A stretch of DNA of 43,343 nucleotides. Source: Verrucomicrobiales bacterium (GTDB taxonomy: Bacteria; Verrucomicrobiota; Verrucomicrobiia; Verrucomicrobiales; DEV007). Shown here in pieces: positions 1 to 7,404 of the stretch; position 1 is the first letter of the stretch; each line of letters starts with the position of its first letter. Below the pieces are notes generated by a model. That model worked only from the letters and a program-made list of their open reading frames with translations, searched no databases and was not told the DNA's origin. Location of the stretch: assembly GCA_022361255.1 (NCBI GenBank), contig JAKSBG010000390.1, positions 1 to 43,343 of the forward strand. The letters are read 5' to 3'. The position numbers were made by a program, and so were the translations under genes.

Positions 1-32
1 CCCGCGACGAAGCCGAGGAGCCGGTTTTGTAG
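1..32 (+). CDS. C-terminal end of an upstream gene (partial)
   Basis: The frame starting at base 3 is open to a TAG at 30-32 and would encode the last nine residues, RDEAEEPVL, of a protein whose body lies outside the window. Only the open frame and the stop position support it. It ends 21 bases before the next gene, which would fit an operon. No function can be given. Confidence 0.3.
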   Translation, partial: RDEAEEPVL

Positions 33-53
33 TGTCCCTCCTGCAGGTCTCAG

Positions 54-593
54 TTGAGTGTGCAGTCGGAAGTCGGGCATCTCGACGAGAACTGCCCGGT
101 GTGCCGGGCGGAAATCAATCTCAGCGTTTTTCCCCGCCTCTATCGGGAACCGGTCGACAAGTCTGTTCCCAAACTGGCGGACGGATCGCAGGCGAAATGC
201 AATTTCTATCCCGAGCTGGCCGCGGAAAAAGTCTGCGACGAATGCGGGTGCTTTCTTTCCGAAAAAGCCTCGGTGCACTGGGGCAATCTCGATCTCTGCC
301 TGCCCTGTCTGCATCGGCTTCGCGAAGAGAAGAAGTCGTCTACTTTCGTTGCCCGATCGATTCTTCACGACAATCGCGCTCTCGCTTTGGTGACTTTGCT
401 GGCTCCTTTCACTCTGTTTACTGCGCCAGTTGCTGTTTTCCTTCTCCTGAAAAACCGGAAGAACCTTTCGAGTTTTGCTCCCCGCGGCCGGACTCGCTGG
501 TGGGTTGCGATGACCCTGTCGATCCTCTGGATTATCGTATGGACGGTCCTGATCGTGGTGTGGAGTTCCCTGATTCTGGAAGATTTCACCTGA
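54..593 (+). CDS. B-box/zinc-ribbon-type protein with two C-terminal membrane segments
   Basis: The 179-residue product has a Cys-rich N-terminal half: CPVC at 14-17, Cys49, CDEC at 61-64, Cys66, His75, CLPC at 82-85 and His87. This is the spacing of zinc-ribbon and B-box-like metal-binding modules. Two hydrophobic segments follow at about 108-131 and 149-174, with a basic connector (KNRK...RGRTR) between them. It is probably an inner-membrane protein with a cytoplasmic zinc module; the substrate or partner is unknown. The start is TTG at 54, since no ATG lies between the upstream in-frame stop at 30-32 and the first CxxC; GTG at 60 is an alternative. A bidirectional terminator lies just downstream. 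Confidence 0.7.
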   Translation: MSVQSEVGHLDENCPVCRAEINLSVFPRLYREPVDKSVPKLADGSQAKCNFYPELAAEKVCDECGCFLSEKASVHWGNLDLCLPCLHRLREEKKSSTFVARSILHDNRALALVTLLAPFTLFTAPVAVFLLLKNRKNLSSFAPRGRTRWWVAMTLSILWIIVWTVLIVVWSSLILEDFT

Positions 594-619
594 TCGATAT
601 CTGATCCCGACAGGCACGA

Positions 620-647
620 AAAAACCCCGGATCGCTCCGGGGTTTTT
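620..647. terminator. Bidirectional Rho-independent terminator
   Basis: A run of A, the arm CCCCGGA, the loop TCGC, the arm TCCGGGG and a run of T form a perfect 7-bp GC stem flanked by A and T tracts. It sits between the convergent zinc-finger gene (ending at 593) and the bactofilin gene (ending at 695), so it can serve both strands. Confidence 0.9.
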
Positions 648-694
648 GAAAGATCATTCCTCCGCCTGCCGTGGAGGAAAAAATGCGAAAGACG

Positions 695-1081
695 CTAGGC
701 CTTGGCTTTTCCGACCTTGCACTGGCCCTCGAGAGAGGCGCCCTCCTCCATCTGGAGGCTGACGGTGCTGACAGAGCCGGAGATGACAGACGTCGGGGAA
801 AGCCGGCAGGAGTTGAAGTCGCCGTTTCCGGCCACTTTCCCTTCGATGATGGCCTTTTCGGCTTTCAGGTCGCCTTTTACGGAAGCGTTCTGGCCGATAG
901 TGAGGCTCCCTTTGGAATTGATGTTTCCGGTAATTGCTCCATCGAAAATAAGATCGGTGGAACAGTTCAGATCACCTTCGATCTGGATGTCGCTGGATAG
1001 ATGGCTGCTCACGGTAGAAATACGGTTTGATTCAAATTGCTGCTTCCTTACGTCCTCGTGACGAACGGTGCGGCTTGGCAA
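695..1081 (-). CDS. Bactofilin (polymer-forming cytoskeletal protein)
   Basis: This 128-residue protein is built almost wholly of short repeats typical of the bactofilin beta-helix (DUF583), such as IQIEGDL, LIFDGAITGNI, LTIGQNASVKGDL and AIIEGKVAGN. Bactofilins form nucleotide-independent filaments at the inner membrane that organise cell-shape, stalk or polarity factors. The core occupies about residues 25-120 with a short basic N-terminal tail and no membrane segment. The only start near the 5' end of the frame is TTG at 1081; GTG at 1012 would remove the tail and leave the helix intact. It is convergent with the zinc-finger gene and divergent from the TPR gene at 1276. Family confidence is high and the start uncertain. 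Confidence 0.85.
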   Translation of the reverse strand: MPSRTVRHEDVRKQQFESNRISTVSSHLSSDIQIEGDLNCSTDLIFDGAITGNINSKGSLTIGQNASVKGDLKAEKAIIEGKVAGNGDFNSCRLSPTSVISGSVSTVSLQMEEGASLEGQCKVGKAKA

Positions 1082-1275
1082 AGATACCGTCGAAACGTGT
1101 GCGTGTGGAGACTTTTTTTCGAAAAAACGAAGCGCACGAAATCCCGTGATTCATTCCGCTGTCGACCGGGCTGTTTTCCGCTTTTCAGCCGGTTGAAAAT
1201 CAACAGGTCTCACGTAACTTTGCGATATACCGGAGCGTCTTTTACAGCGGAATCCGGGTGATTGCAGGTCTGTAG

Positions 1276-2619
1276 ATGGCTGAGAACATGATATCAAACC
1301 GGCCTGAGGCCGGAAAAACCTTTCAGTCGGCGATGTGGGTCATCGGCGTGGTGGCGGCTTTGCAGTTGTTCGGGGTGTTCTGGGCGATCATGAAAAGGCC
1401 CGGTCCCGGAGGCCCTCCAGAGTCTTTTGCCGTAACATCGCCGGCCTTTCAGCAGCCACCGCCGGATATGACGAACACTTTTCCACCGATGCCGCTCGGG
1501 AACGAAGGCGGACAGGAAAAGGGGGCCGTGAGGCAGGTTCCTGCGGGGAATCCGCCGACACAGATTCGTCCTTCCGTTTCCGGAGTAGGGTCCGGGGAAG
1601 CAAGGGGTGAAGCCGGAAATTCCCCCCCGGTTTCCGGTGGCATTTCTGAACTCTCGAACCCGCTTCCACCAGTGGAGAGCGCGGTGCGCTCCGGCGCAGA
1701 GGGAGAAGACAAACCGCCGGCACTTGAGCCGGTTCGAAGTGCTGAGCCTCCACTTGATCAACCAAGTTTCGTCGGGCCGGAGGAAGCGGTACCGGTGGCT
1801 TCCGGTTCGCTGACCGATTCCCTGACTCAGGCGTCTCTTTCTGCCGCTGAGATCGCTGATCCGATTGTTGAACGTCTCGTTACCGCCGGTGTGGAATTGC
1901 GTTCGACGGACAATATGCAGGGGGCTTTACAGGCTCTGAAAGAGGCGGAGGCGGCACTCCCGCAGCATCCGCGCATCATGTCTGAGCTCGCGGCGACCTA
2001 CCGGCAGATGGGGCTCGACGCAAAGGCGGAGAATTACTGGGAAAAAGTCGAGTCACTGGGGGAAATTGGAGGCGGTGCCTACTACCCAATCGCCCGGCAG
2101 CAACTGCGGGGGGAAGCGGTTCCCGCTCCGGGGACAGTTGATCGAATCATGAAAATCGGTGAGGTCATCATCGAGGAAAAACCCGCAGGGGATGCCGCGC
2201 AGGTAATCTCGGCCCGAATCATCATTGAGGCGGAAGAGGGCGCTATGCCGGATGGGGAGAGCCTGTCGGTGTTGGTTTTTTTCTATGATCAGGTGGATGG
2301 CAGTGACATCAAGCCATCCACCGCCGACACTTCCTATCTTTTTCCGACTGAACCCTATGACTGGAAAGTTGAGAACAGGGAGGAGATCGTCGTGAACTAC
2401 AGCCAGCCCGTTTTCAGCGAAGAAGAGGCGCGGGAATTAGGTGAAAGAAAGTATTTCGGATATGTGATTCAACTGTATTATCAGGACGAATTACAGGATC
2501 GTGTCGTGCGCCCTCCTGAATTGGAGACGTATCATCTCGACACCCCACTCAGTGCCCCGCAACCGTCGGGGCAGCTGGAACCGGAAAATGCCCTGTTCCC
2601 GGATCGTCCGGGGATGTGA
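1276..2619 (+). CDS. Single-pass membrane protein with TPR-like segment
   Basis: The 447-residue protein has one N-terminal membrane helix (about residues 17-38) with no cleavage site, a Pro/Gly/Ser-rich linker to about residue 190, and a helical segment (about 195-265) with TPR-like periodicity: QGALQALKEAEAALPQHPRI, then AELAATYRQMG-type helices ending in KAENYWEKV. A mostly beta C-terminal domain of about 170 residues was not recognised. It is probably anchored in the inner membrane with the bulk periplasmic. It lies 12 bases upstream of the REC-pseudokinase-SUMF1 gene on the same strand, so the two are likely co-transcribed. A scaffold role in that signalling unit is inference. The ATG at 1276 follows AGGT at a usable distance. 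Confidence 0.7.
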   Translation: MAENMISNRPEAGKTFQSAMWVIGVVAALQLFGVFWAIMKRPGPGGPPESFAVTSPAFQQPPPDMTNTFPPMPLGNEGGQEKGAVRQVPAGNPPTQIRPSVSGVGSGEARGEAGNSPPVSGGISELSNPLPPVESAVRSGAEGEDKPPALEPVRSAEPPLDQPSFVGPEEAVPVASGSLTDSLTQASLSAAEIADPIVERLVTAGVELRSTDNMQGALQALKEAEAALPQHPRIMSELAATYRQMGLDAKAENYWEKVESLGEIGGGAYYPIARQQLRGEAVPAPGTVDRIMKIGEVIIEEKPAGDAAQVISARIIIEAEEGAMPDGESLSVLVFFYDQVDGSDIKPSTADTSYLFPTEPYDWKVENREEIVVNYSQPVFSEEEARELGERKYFGYVIQLYYQDELQDRVVRPPELETYHLDTPLSAPQPSGQLEPENALFPDRPGM

Positions 2620-2631
2620 ACCGTAACCGCC

Positions 2632-4416
2632 ATGTCCAAAGAAACCGTAGTTTTGCTCATTGATGAATCCGAAGCTGATCGGAACGACATTCGTTCGATC
2701 CTGGGCGAACGGGTCTCGGAATTTGTTGAAGCCTCAAGCGCTTCCGAAGCCTTCGAAAAGGTGCGGGAACTGAAAGCACTGACTGCTATCGTCGCCGGAA
2801 TTGATGCGAAAACCGGGAGTGATATTCTGGACCTTCGCGATCATCTGCATCGTGAACTTCATCTGTTTCCCAGCGTCTATTGCAGCCGCGAAGACATGAC
2901 GGAGTTTTACCCGAGAATCCTAGAGAACGAGCGGCTTTTCTTCAAGCCGGTGAATCGCGGGGTCCTCCTCGAGTGGTTTGATTCCATTTCGAATACCGGC
3001 GAGAGCGAAGCTGCACCGCCTGCCGAAGCCGCAGAACACCCGACTGAGACAGGGCCTGTCAGCTCACCTCCCCCTGAAATTGCGACAGCTCCCAGCACGG
3101 AACCGAACCCTGAGCCTCTTCCTTCGGTTGAATCGGCGCCAATTCAACTTCCCGAAGATGCCTTGCCCGTTGGAACTCGTCTGGGTGATTACAAATTGCT
3201 CCGCGAAATTCAAAGGGACAATGATTTCGCTCTTTACGAGGCTGAGCAGACATCGATCGGTCGGCGGGTTGCTCTGAAGACGCTGTATCGCAAACACCGC
3301 AAAGACATTAACTGGGTGCAGGGGTTTGTAAATGAGGCCAGTGCCCGGGCTTCGGTAAATCATCCGTCCATCTCGCTGGTGTATGAGTGCGACCAGGAGC
3401 TGGGAGTGAATTTTTATACCCTCGAGCTGGTCGATGCGCCAAGTCTCGCTGATCTGGCCCGTCGCAGGAGCCAGCTCGACGAATCCGTTCTCTGGCGTGT
3501 CCTGGAGGCCGGTGCTGACGCGCTGATCTATTTGCGGGAAAGCGGCATGTCTCACCGGGTTATTTCCGCAAACAGCATCCTGATGCTGCGAAGCGGGGAG
3601 CCGCGAATTGCGAACCCCGTTCGCGGGCGGGGAGTTCCGCTTTCTGTAGAGGAAGAGCGTCAGCAGATGCAGCTGCTTGCTGATGCGGTTGCCCCGTTCC
3701 TGAAGCCGGGCGGTGATCCGGGACTGCATTCTCTCGTCGATCGCATGGGGGCGGACCGGATCGACGCGATCAATACCATAGACGGCCTCAAAAAATCTCT
3801 TTCCCCAACCGATCCGAATCAGGGACTCTCCGATGCAGAAGTTGCCAAGCTGAATGAGAAAGAGACGAACAAAACCGCTCTCGTCGTTGGAACGCTGATC
3901 GGTTTGCTTATCGTGGCCGCCGCAGCGGCAGCGGTTCTGTTCATGGGAAAAACGCCGGAAATTCGCGATCTCAGTGATTTGACGAAAATCCCGGCCGGTG
4001 CCTTTCCGTATCAGGATGAGGGCGATGCCGAAGTGCAGGAATTTTTCATCGGGCGCAACGAGGTCACCATTTCGCAGTATGCGGAATTCCTGGAATGGGT
4101 GGCAGACAACCCGGACAAGGCGAATTCGCTGCGTCACCCGGAGCAGCCCGAAGGCAAGTCTGATTACATCCCCGAGAAATGGGCTCAAGTCTACAAGGCT
4201 GCGATGAAGGGCGGCAAGTTCATTGGGCCGGTTGATCCCAATTGTCCGGTCGTAGGGGTGGACTGGTGGGACGCCCATGCCTACGCCAAGTGGGCGGGAG
4301 GTCGCCTGCCAACCGAGCAGGAGTGGGAAAAAGCCGCCCGAAGTGGAGCTGGAAATGCATTCCCCTGGGGCAATGACTTCGATCCGAAGAAGTTGAACAG
4401 TGGCGTTGATCACTAA
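2632..4416 (+). CDS. REC-like / pseudokinase / TM / SUMF1 protein, stopped early by in-frame TAA
   Basis: Residues 1-120 resemble a receiver domain (LLIDESEADR near the start, FKP near the end), but a Gly seems to sit where the phospho-acceptor Asp is expected. After a Pro/Glu-rich linker, residues 178-385 match a Hanks-type Ser/Thr kinase fold. The VALK lysine (K216) is kept; the Gly loop is lost, HRD is HRV (308-310) and no DFG is seen, so catalysis is unlikely. A membrane helix follows at 417-440. From about 451 a SUMF1/FGE-sulfatase C-type-lectin-like domain begins, including the stretch GGRLPTEQEWEKAAR. Codon 595 is TAA, in the middle of that domain, and the same frame continues to 4905 with the rest of it. 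As it stands the product would be a 594-residue truncated protein. Confidence 0.8.
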   Translation: MSKETVVLLIDESEADRNDIRSILGERVSEFVEASSASEAFEKVRELKALTAIVAGIDAKTGSDILDLRDHLHRELHLFPSVYCSREDMTEFYPRILENERLFFKPVNRGVLLEWFDSISNTGESEAAPPAEAAEHPTETGPVSSPPPEIATAPSTEPNPEPLPSVESAPIQLPEDALPVGTRLGDYKLLREIQRDNDFALYEAEQTSIGRRVALKTLYRKHRKDINWVQGFVNEASARASVNHPSISLVYECDQELGVNFYTLELVDAPSLADLARRRSQLDESVLWRVLEAGADALIYLRESGMSHRVISANSILMLRSGEPRIANPVRGRGVPLSVEEERQQMQLLADAVAPFLKPGGDPGLHSLVDRMGADRIDAINTIDGLKKSLSPTDPNQGLSDAEVAKLNEKETNKTALVVGTLIGLLIVAAAAAAVLFMGKTPEIRDLSDLTKIPAGAFPYQDEGDAEVQEFFIGRNEVTISQYAEFLEWVADNPDKANSLRHPEQPEGKSDYIPEKWAQVYKAAMKGGKFIGPVDPNCPVVGVDWWDAHAYAKWAGGRLPTEQEWEKAARSGAGNAFPWGNDFDPKKLNSGVDH

Positions 4417-4905
4417 AAATCAGAGGCTGGCGGGCCGGGGGAAATTGATGGATACCGCTACTGGAACCCGGTCGACGCCATTTCAGCTGACGAAAGCCGC
4501 TACGGAGTCATCGGTTTGGCAGGCAATGTCAGCGAGTGGACTGCCACCTGGGACGCGCATCCTGATTCCCCGGACAAGCGAGTTCCCTTGAAAAGAGGCG
4601 CTTCCTTCGCCACGAAATCCGGTTTTGACCTCAAGTCGCGGCGGGCTGCTGACTCCGCCGGCGAACGAAATTTCTGGACTGGATTCCGAATTGCTTCCGA
4701 TACGGCAAACCCGAAAAAGCGGGGGGGAGGGAATTCGGCGCCTCAGAGTTCCAATGGCGCTGATTCCGGGGGAAACAAGATGCCGGATGATGGAGTTGAG
4801 ACGGTGGATGAGTCACCTGTAAAAAAGGTGGAGGAGGATCTTCCTGCGACTGATGCCAAACCGGCCGCTCCTGCTGAAACTCCAGCGGAAGCACCTCCGG
4901 AGTAG
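4417..4905 (+). pseudogene. Severed C-terminal half of the SUMF1 domain
   Basis: Directly after the TAA at 4414-4416 and in the same frame, the sequence encodes GEIDGYRYWNPVD, GVIGLAGNVSEWTATW and then WTGFRIASD. These are the conserved C-terminal blocks of a SUMF1 domain that began upstream. A Pro/Glu/Ala-rich tail of about 60 residues then runs to a TAG at 4903-4905. No frameshift is needed: one base change (for example TAC to TAA) separates the gene from an intact 757-residue protein. It could be a recent nonsense mutation, a sequencing or assembly error, or readthrough. A TTG at 4516 could start a short product, but that would be half a domain. Confidence 0.75.
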
Positions 4906-4931
4906 GGATTCGCGGGCGATGGCATGGAGAT

Positions 4932-5114
4932 TCAGTCGTGGATCCCCCTGGCTTCCGCGAAGATTTCACCGTCTTCCCCCGAAAACGAAACCACCATCGG
5001 TCGGCAGCAAATTTCGCAGTCGTAGTCGACTTCACATGGAATTTCCGCCGGTCCCGGCAGCGGCACCGAAAATACCTCAAAGCAGGTTGGACAGGTAACT
5101 TCGTCAATTTCCAT
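4932..5114 (-). CDS. CPXCG-motif small cysteine-rich protein
   Basis: This 60-residue protein has the layout of the CPXCG cysteine-rich family: CPTC near residue 9, then an acidic beta-rich segment and CEICCRP near residue 38, followed by an acidic tail. The family is a small zinc-binding ribbon of unknown role. Here the Gly after the first CPxC is replaced by Phe. The ATG at 5114 is chosen because family members begin a few residues before the first Cys; the open frame continues upstream but without similarity. It is convergent with the interrupted SUMF1 gene and divergent from rpsA. Confidence 0.8.
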   Translation of the reverse strand: MEIDEVTCPTCFEVFSVPLPGPAEIPCEVDYDCEICCRPMVVSFSGEDGEIFAEARGIHD

Positions 5115-5192
5115 GAAACATGATACGCGATTCAGCTCGCGTGCGGGATTAAATCGGGCCTTTTGGCTCTGCGAAACCTGCGGGAAAATTGC

Positions 5193-5220
5193 TTGTGAAA
5201 GCGTGTTTTCCCCGTAGATT
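5193..5220 (+). promoter_or_regulatory. Candidate sigma-70-type promoter for rpsA
   Basis: TTGTGA (5193-5198) and TAGATT (5215-5220) lie 16 bases apart upstream of rpsA, predicting a leader of roughly 95-100 bases. The call rests on box similarity and position only. Confidence 0.5.
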
Positions 5221-5241
5221 GGCCGCCCTCCACCCGTCGCT

Positions 5242-5311
5242 GGTGCTTCGATGACGGGATGGGGTTTTCTCGAAGCAACACCGGAAGGCCGAAAAACCAA
5301 CCAACCAACCC
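5242..5311 (+). promoter_or_regulatory. Structured rpsA leader: inverted repeat plus ACCA repeats
   Basis: TGCTTCGA (5244-5251) and TCGAAGCA (5270-5277) are perfect inverted arms with an 18-base spacer, followed by a GAAAAACC(AACC)n run up to about 5311 just before the rpsA start. Leaders that bind S1 and repress rpsA translation are known in Proteobacteria. That this hairpin and A/C-rich tract do the same here is inference. No canonical Shine-Dalgarno is visible before the ATG, which is common for rpsA. Confidence 0.45.
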
Positions 5312-5323
5312 TAACTTACAAAT

Positions 5324-7051
5324 ATGGCAGCGACCATCATACCCAAGAATCCAGAGCTGTTTTCTCTGATCGAAAACCAGTTCCACACCCACCGCGAAAA
5401 CTCAATCGTGCGGGGAACCATCATCGAAATCCGCACCCAGGTAGTGGTCGTGGACATCAACGCAAAGTCCGAGGGCATCATCCCGATTTCCGAATTTGAG
5501 GACGAAGAATTTGCCGTGGGAGACGAAATCGAAGTTCTCCTCGAAAAACTTGAGAACGACGAAGGCATGGTCGTTCTCTCCAAAGAGAAAGCCGCTCACA
5601 AACAGAACTGGGACAAGATCGTCAAAGTTTACGAAGACGGTGGTCTTGTGAAGGGCAAAGTGAAGTCTGTTGTCAAAGGTGGCCTCATGGTCAACGTAGG
5701 TGTCGAAGCGTTCCTTCCCGGATCGCAAATCGACATCATCCCGCCGAAGGATCTCAACGAGTATGTCGGCAACATCTACGAATTCAAGATCGTCAAGGTC
5801 AACGATATCCGGAAGAACATCGTTCTCAGTCGCCGCGAGGTGATCGAAGCGGAGCGTGCTGAGCAGCGTGCTGAATTCCTCGAGTCAGTTAAGATCGGCG
5901 ATCAGGTCGAAGGTCTTGTTAAGAACATCACCGATTTCGGTGCTTTCATCGACCTTCAGGGAATGGACGGTCTTCTCCATATCACCGACATGAGCTGGGG
6001 ACGTATCAACCACCCCTCCGAGATGCTCGCAATCGGTCAGCCTCTCGAAGTCATCATTCTCGACGTCGACAAAGAGAAAGAGCGCGTTTCACTCGGCCTC
6101 AAGCAACTCCAGGACAACCCCTGGGAAAACATCGACTCGAAATTTCCTATCGGCAGCGAAGTCGGCGGAAAGATCACCAAACTCGTTCCTTACGGCGCAT
6201 TCGTCGAACTCGAGCGTGGGGTCGAAGGTCTCATCCACGTTTCCGAACTTTCCTGGACCAAGCGCATCACGCGCCCCAGCGATGTTCTCGAACTCGATCA
6301 GGAGGTCAAAGCAGTTGTTCTCCAGATCAACAAAGAAGAGCAGAAAATCTCTCTCGGGGTTCGCCAGCTCGAGCCAAATCCATGGGACGAAGTCGAAAGC
6401 CGCTACCCGATCGGAAGCACGATCAAAGGCGAGGTGCGCAACCTCACTCCTTACGGTGCATTTGTAGAACTCGAAGACGGAATCGACGGAATGATCCACG
6501 TTTCAGACCTCAGCTGGACCCGGAAAATCAATCACCCCTCCGAAATTCTCAAGAAAGGCGAGGAAATCGAGGCAGCTGTTCTCGAAATCGACAAGACGAA
6601 CCAGCGCATCAGCCTGGGCGTCAAGCAGCTTGAGAACGATCCGTGGAGCGAAATCGATACCCGCTTCAAGGTTGGTGATCTCGTCAAAGGAACCGTCGCG
6701 AAAATCGCGAGCTTCGGTGCTTTTGTTCAGCTGGAAGACGATATCGACGGACTGGTTCACATCTCGCAGCTCAGCGAAGATCACGTGGCCAAGGTCAAGG
6801 ATGTCATCAAGGTCGGCGACGATGTCGAGGCCCGTGTCATTAAGGTCGACAAAGTCGAGCGACGCATCGGTCTTTCCATCAAGGCAGCCGAATACTCCGA
6901 AGAGCAGCTCAAGAAAGAGACTGCGGCATTCGACGCGCTTCGCCCGAGTTCCGACCTCGTCGGACTGGAGCAGGCTTTCAACCTCGCCAGCGAAGAATGG
7001 CGTCCGGGAGAAGGCGGCGACGACGCTGCGGAAGGCGATTCGGAGGAATAA
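5324..7051 (+). CDS. rpsA: 30S ribosomal protein S1
   Basis: The 575-residue protein contains six S1 (OB-fold) RNA-binding domains, the layout of full-length S1. The first two are divergent (around 27-100 and 105-180). The last four are near copies marked by DFGAFIDL, PYGAFVEL, PYGAFVEL and SFGAFVQL, each followed by GLIHVSELSW-type strands. S1 binds mRNA leaders and brings them to the 30S subunit. The tail is acidic. It is monocistronic, with its own promoter and leader upstream and a strong terminator at 7110. Codon usage looks more biased than in its neighbours, as expected for a highly expressed gene. Confidence 0.97.
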   Translation: MAATIIPKNPELFSLIENQFHTHRENSIVRGTIIEIRTQVVVVDINAKSEGIIPISEFEDEEFAVGDEIEVLLEKLENDEGMVVLSKEKAAHKQNWDKIVKVYEDGGLVKGKVKSVVKGGLMVNVGVEAFLPGSQIDIIPPKDLNEYVGNIYEFKIVKVNDIRKNIVLSRREVIEAERAEQRAEFLESVKIGDQVEGLVKNITDFGAFIDLQGMDGLLHITDMSWGRINHPSEMLAIGQPLEVIILDVDKEKERVSLGLKQLQDNPWENIDSKFPIGSEVGGKITKLVPYGAFVELERGVEGLIHVSELSWTKRITRPSDVLELDQEVKAVVLQINKEEQKISLGVRQLEPNPWDEVESRYPIGSTIKGEVRNLTPYGAFVELEDGIDGMIHVSDLSWTRKINHPSEILKKGEEIEAAVLEIDKTNQRISLGVKQLENDPWSEIDTRFKVGDLVKGTVAKIASFGAFVQLEDDIDGLVHISQLSEDHVAKVKDVIKVGDDVEARVIKVDKVERRIGLSIKAAEYSEEQLKKETAAFDALRPSSDLVGLEQAFNLASEEWRPGEGGDDAAEGDSEE

Positions 7052-7109
7052 GATTCCCAATCACCAGAGGCTGCCCGGCTTCAGTTGCCGGGTGGATACC
7101 TTTTCAAAG

Positions 7110-7141
7110 AAAGAGCGGGACGGAAGTTCCGCTCTTTTTTT
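7110..7141 (+). terminator. rpsA Rho-independent terminator
   Basis: The perfect arms AAAGAGCGG (7110-7118) and CCGCTCTTT (7129-7137) are followed by an unbroken T run to 7141, about 60 bases after the rpsA stop. A smaller GC hairpin (CCCGGC...GCCGGG) lies just before it. Confidence 0.92.
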
Positions 7142-7180
7142 GTTCCGGTTTCAAGGGCAACCGTCTGTTGGAATACTGCG

Positions 7181-7212
7181 GATTCAACCCTGTCGGGTCT
7201 GTGATTCAACGA
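7181..7212. repeat. Three-box intergenic repeat, copy A (partial)
   Basis: The AACCCTGTCGGGT block at 7186-7198 and the TCAAC at 7206-7210 match boxes 2 and 3 of the full copies at 32382 and 40937, with the same 19-base offset between box starts. Box 1 is not recognisable. The copy lies in the 353-base gap between rpsA and the PEGA gene. The rest of that gap holds the rpsA terminator and no other structure I could identify. Confidence 0.65.
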
Positions 7213-7404
7213 GATCAGGTGGTCGAACGTAATTTGTTTCCCCTATCGCAAAAAATTTGGAAAATCAGACTGATAGTGGGTCACAAAACGGTGCTTTACG
7301 AAAAGTATGATTGAGCGGAAAGTATTCCGTATCGATTTTGTCGAGTTTCAGAATGAAGTGACCCGCAAACCGATGCTGAAATAGTTCCTGCCGCTCGCCG
7401 CCGG

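Noticed and set aside
1037-1261. Open frame of 74 codons antisense to the bactofilin start and in the gap before 1276
   Set aside because: No family similarity, biased toward Arg/Lys/Ser as in shadow frames, and overlaps the bactofilin gene on the opposite strand.
3064-4413. 449-codon minus-strand open frame opposite the REC-pseudokinase gene
   Set aside because: No domain is recognisable, while the plus strand carries kinase-like, membrane and SUMF1 segments.
4414-4416. In-frame TAA as a recoded (selenocysteine or pyrrolysine) codon
   Set aside because: TAA is not used for Sec or Pyl, and no redox motif surrounds it; a substitution or base error is simpler.
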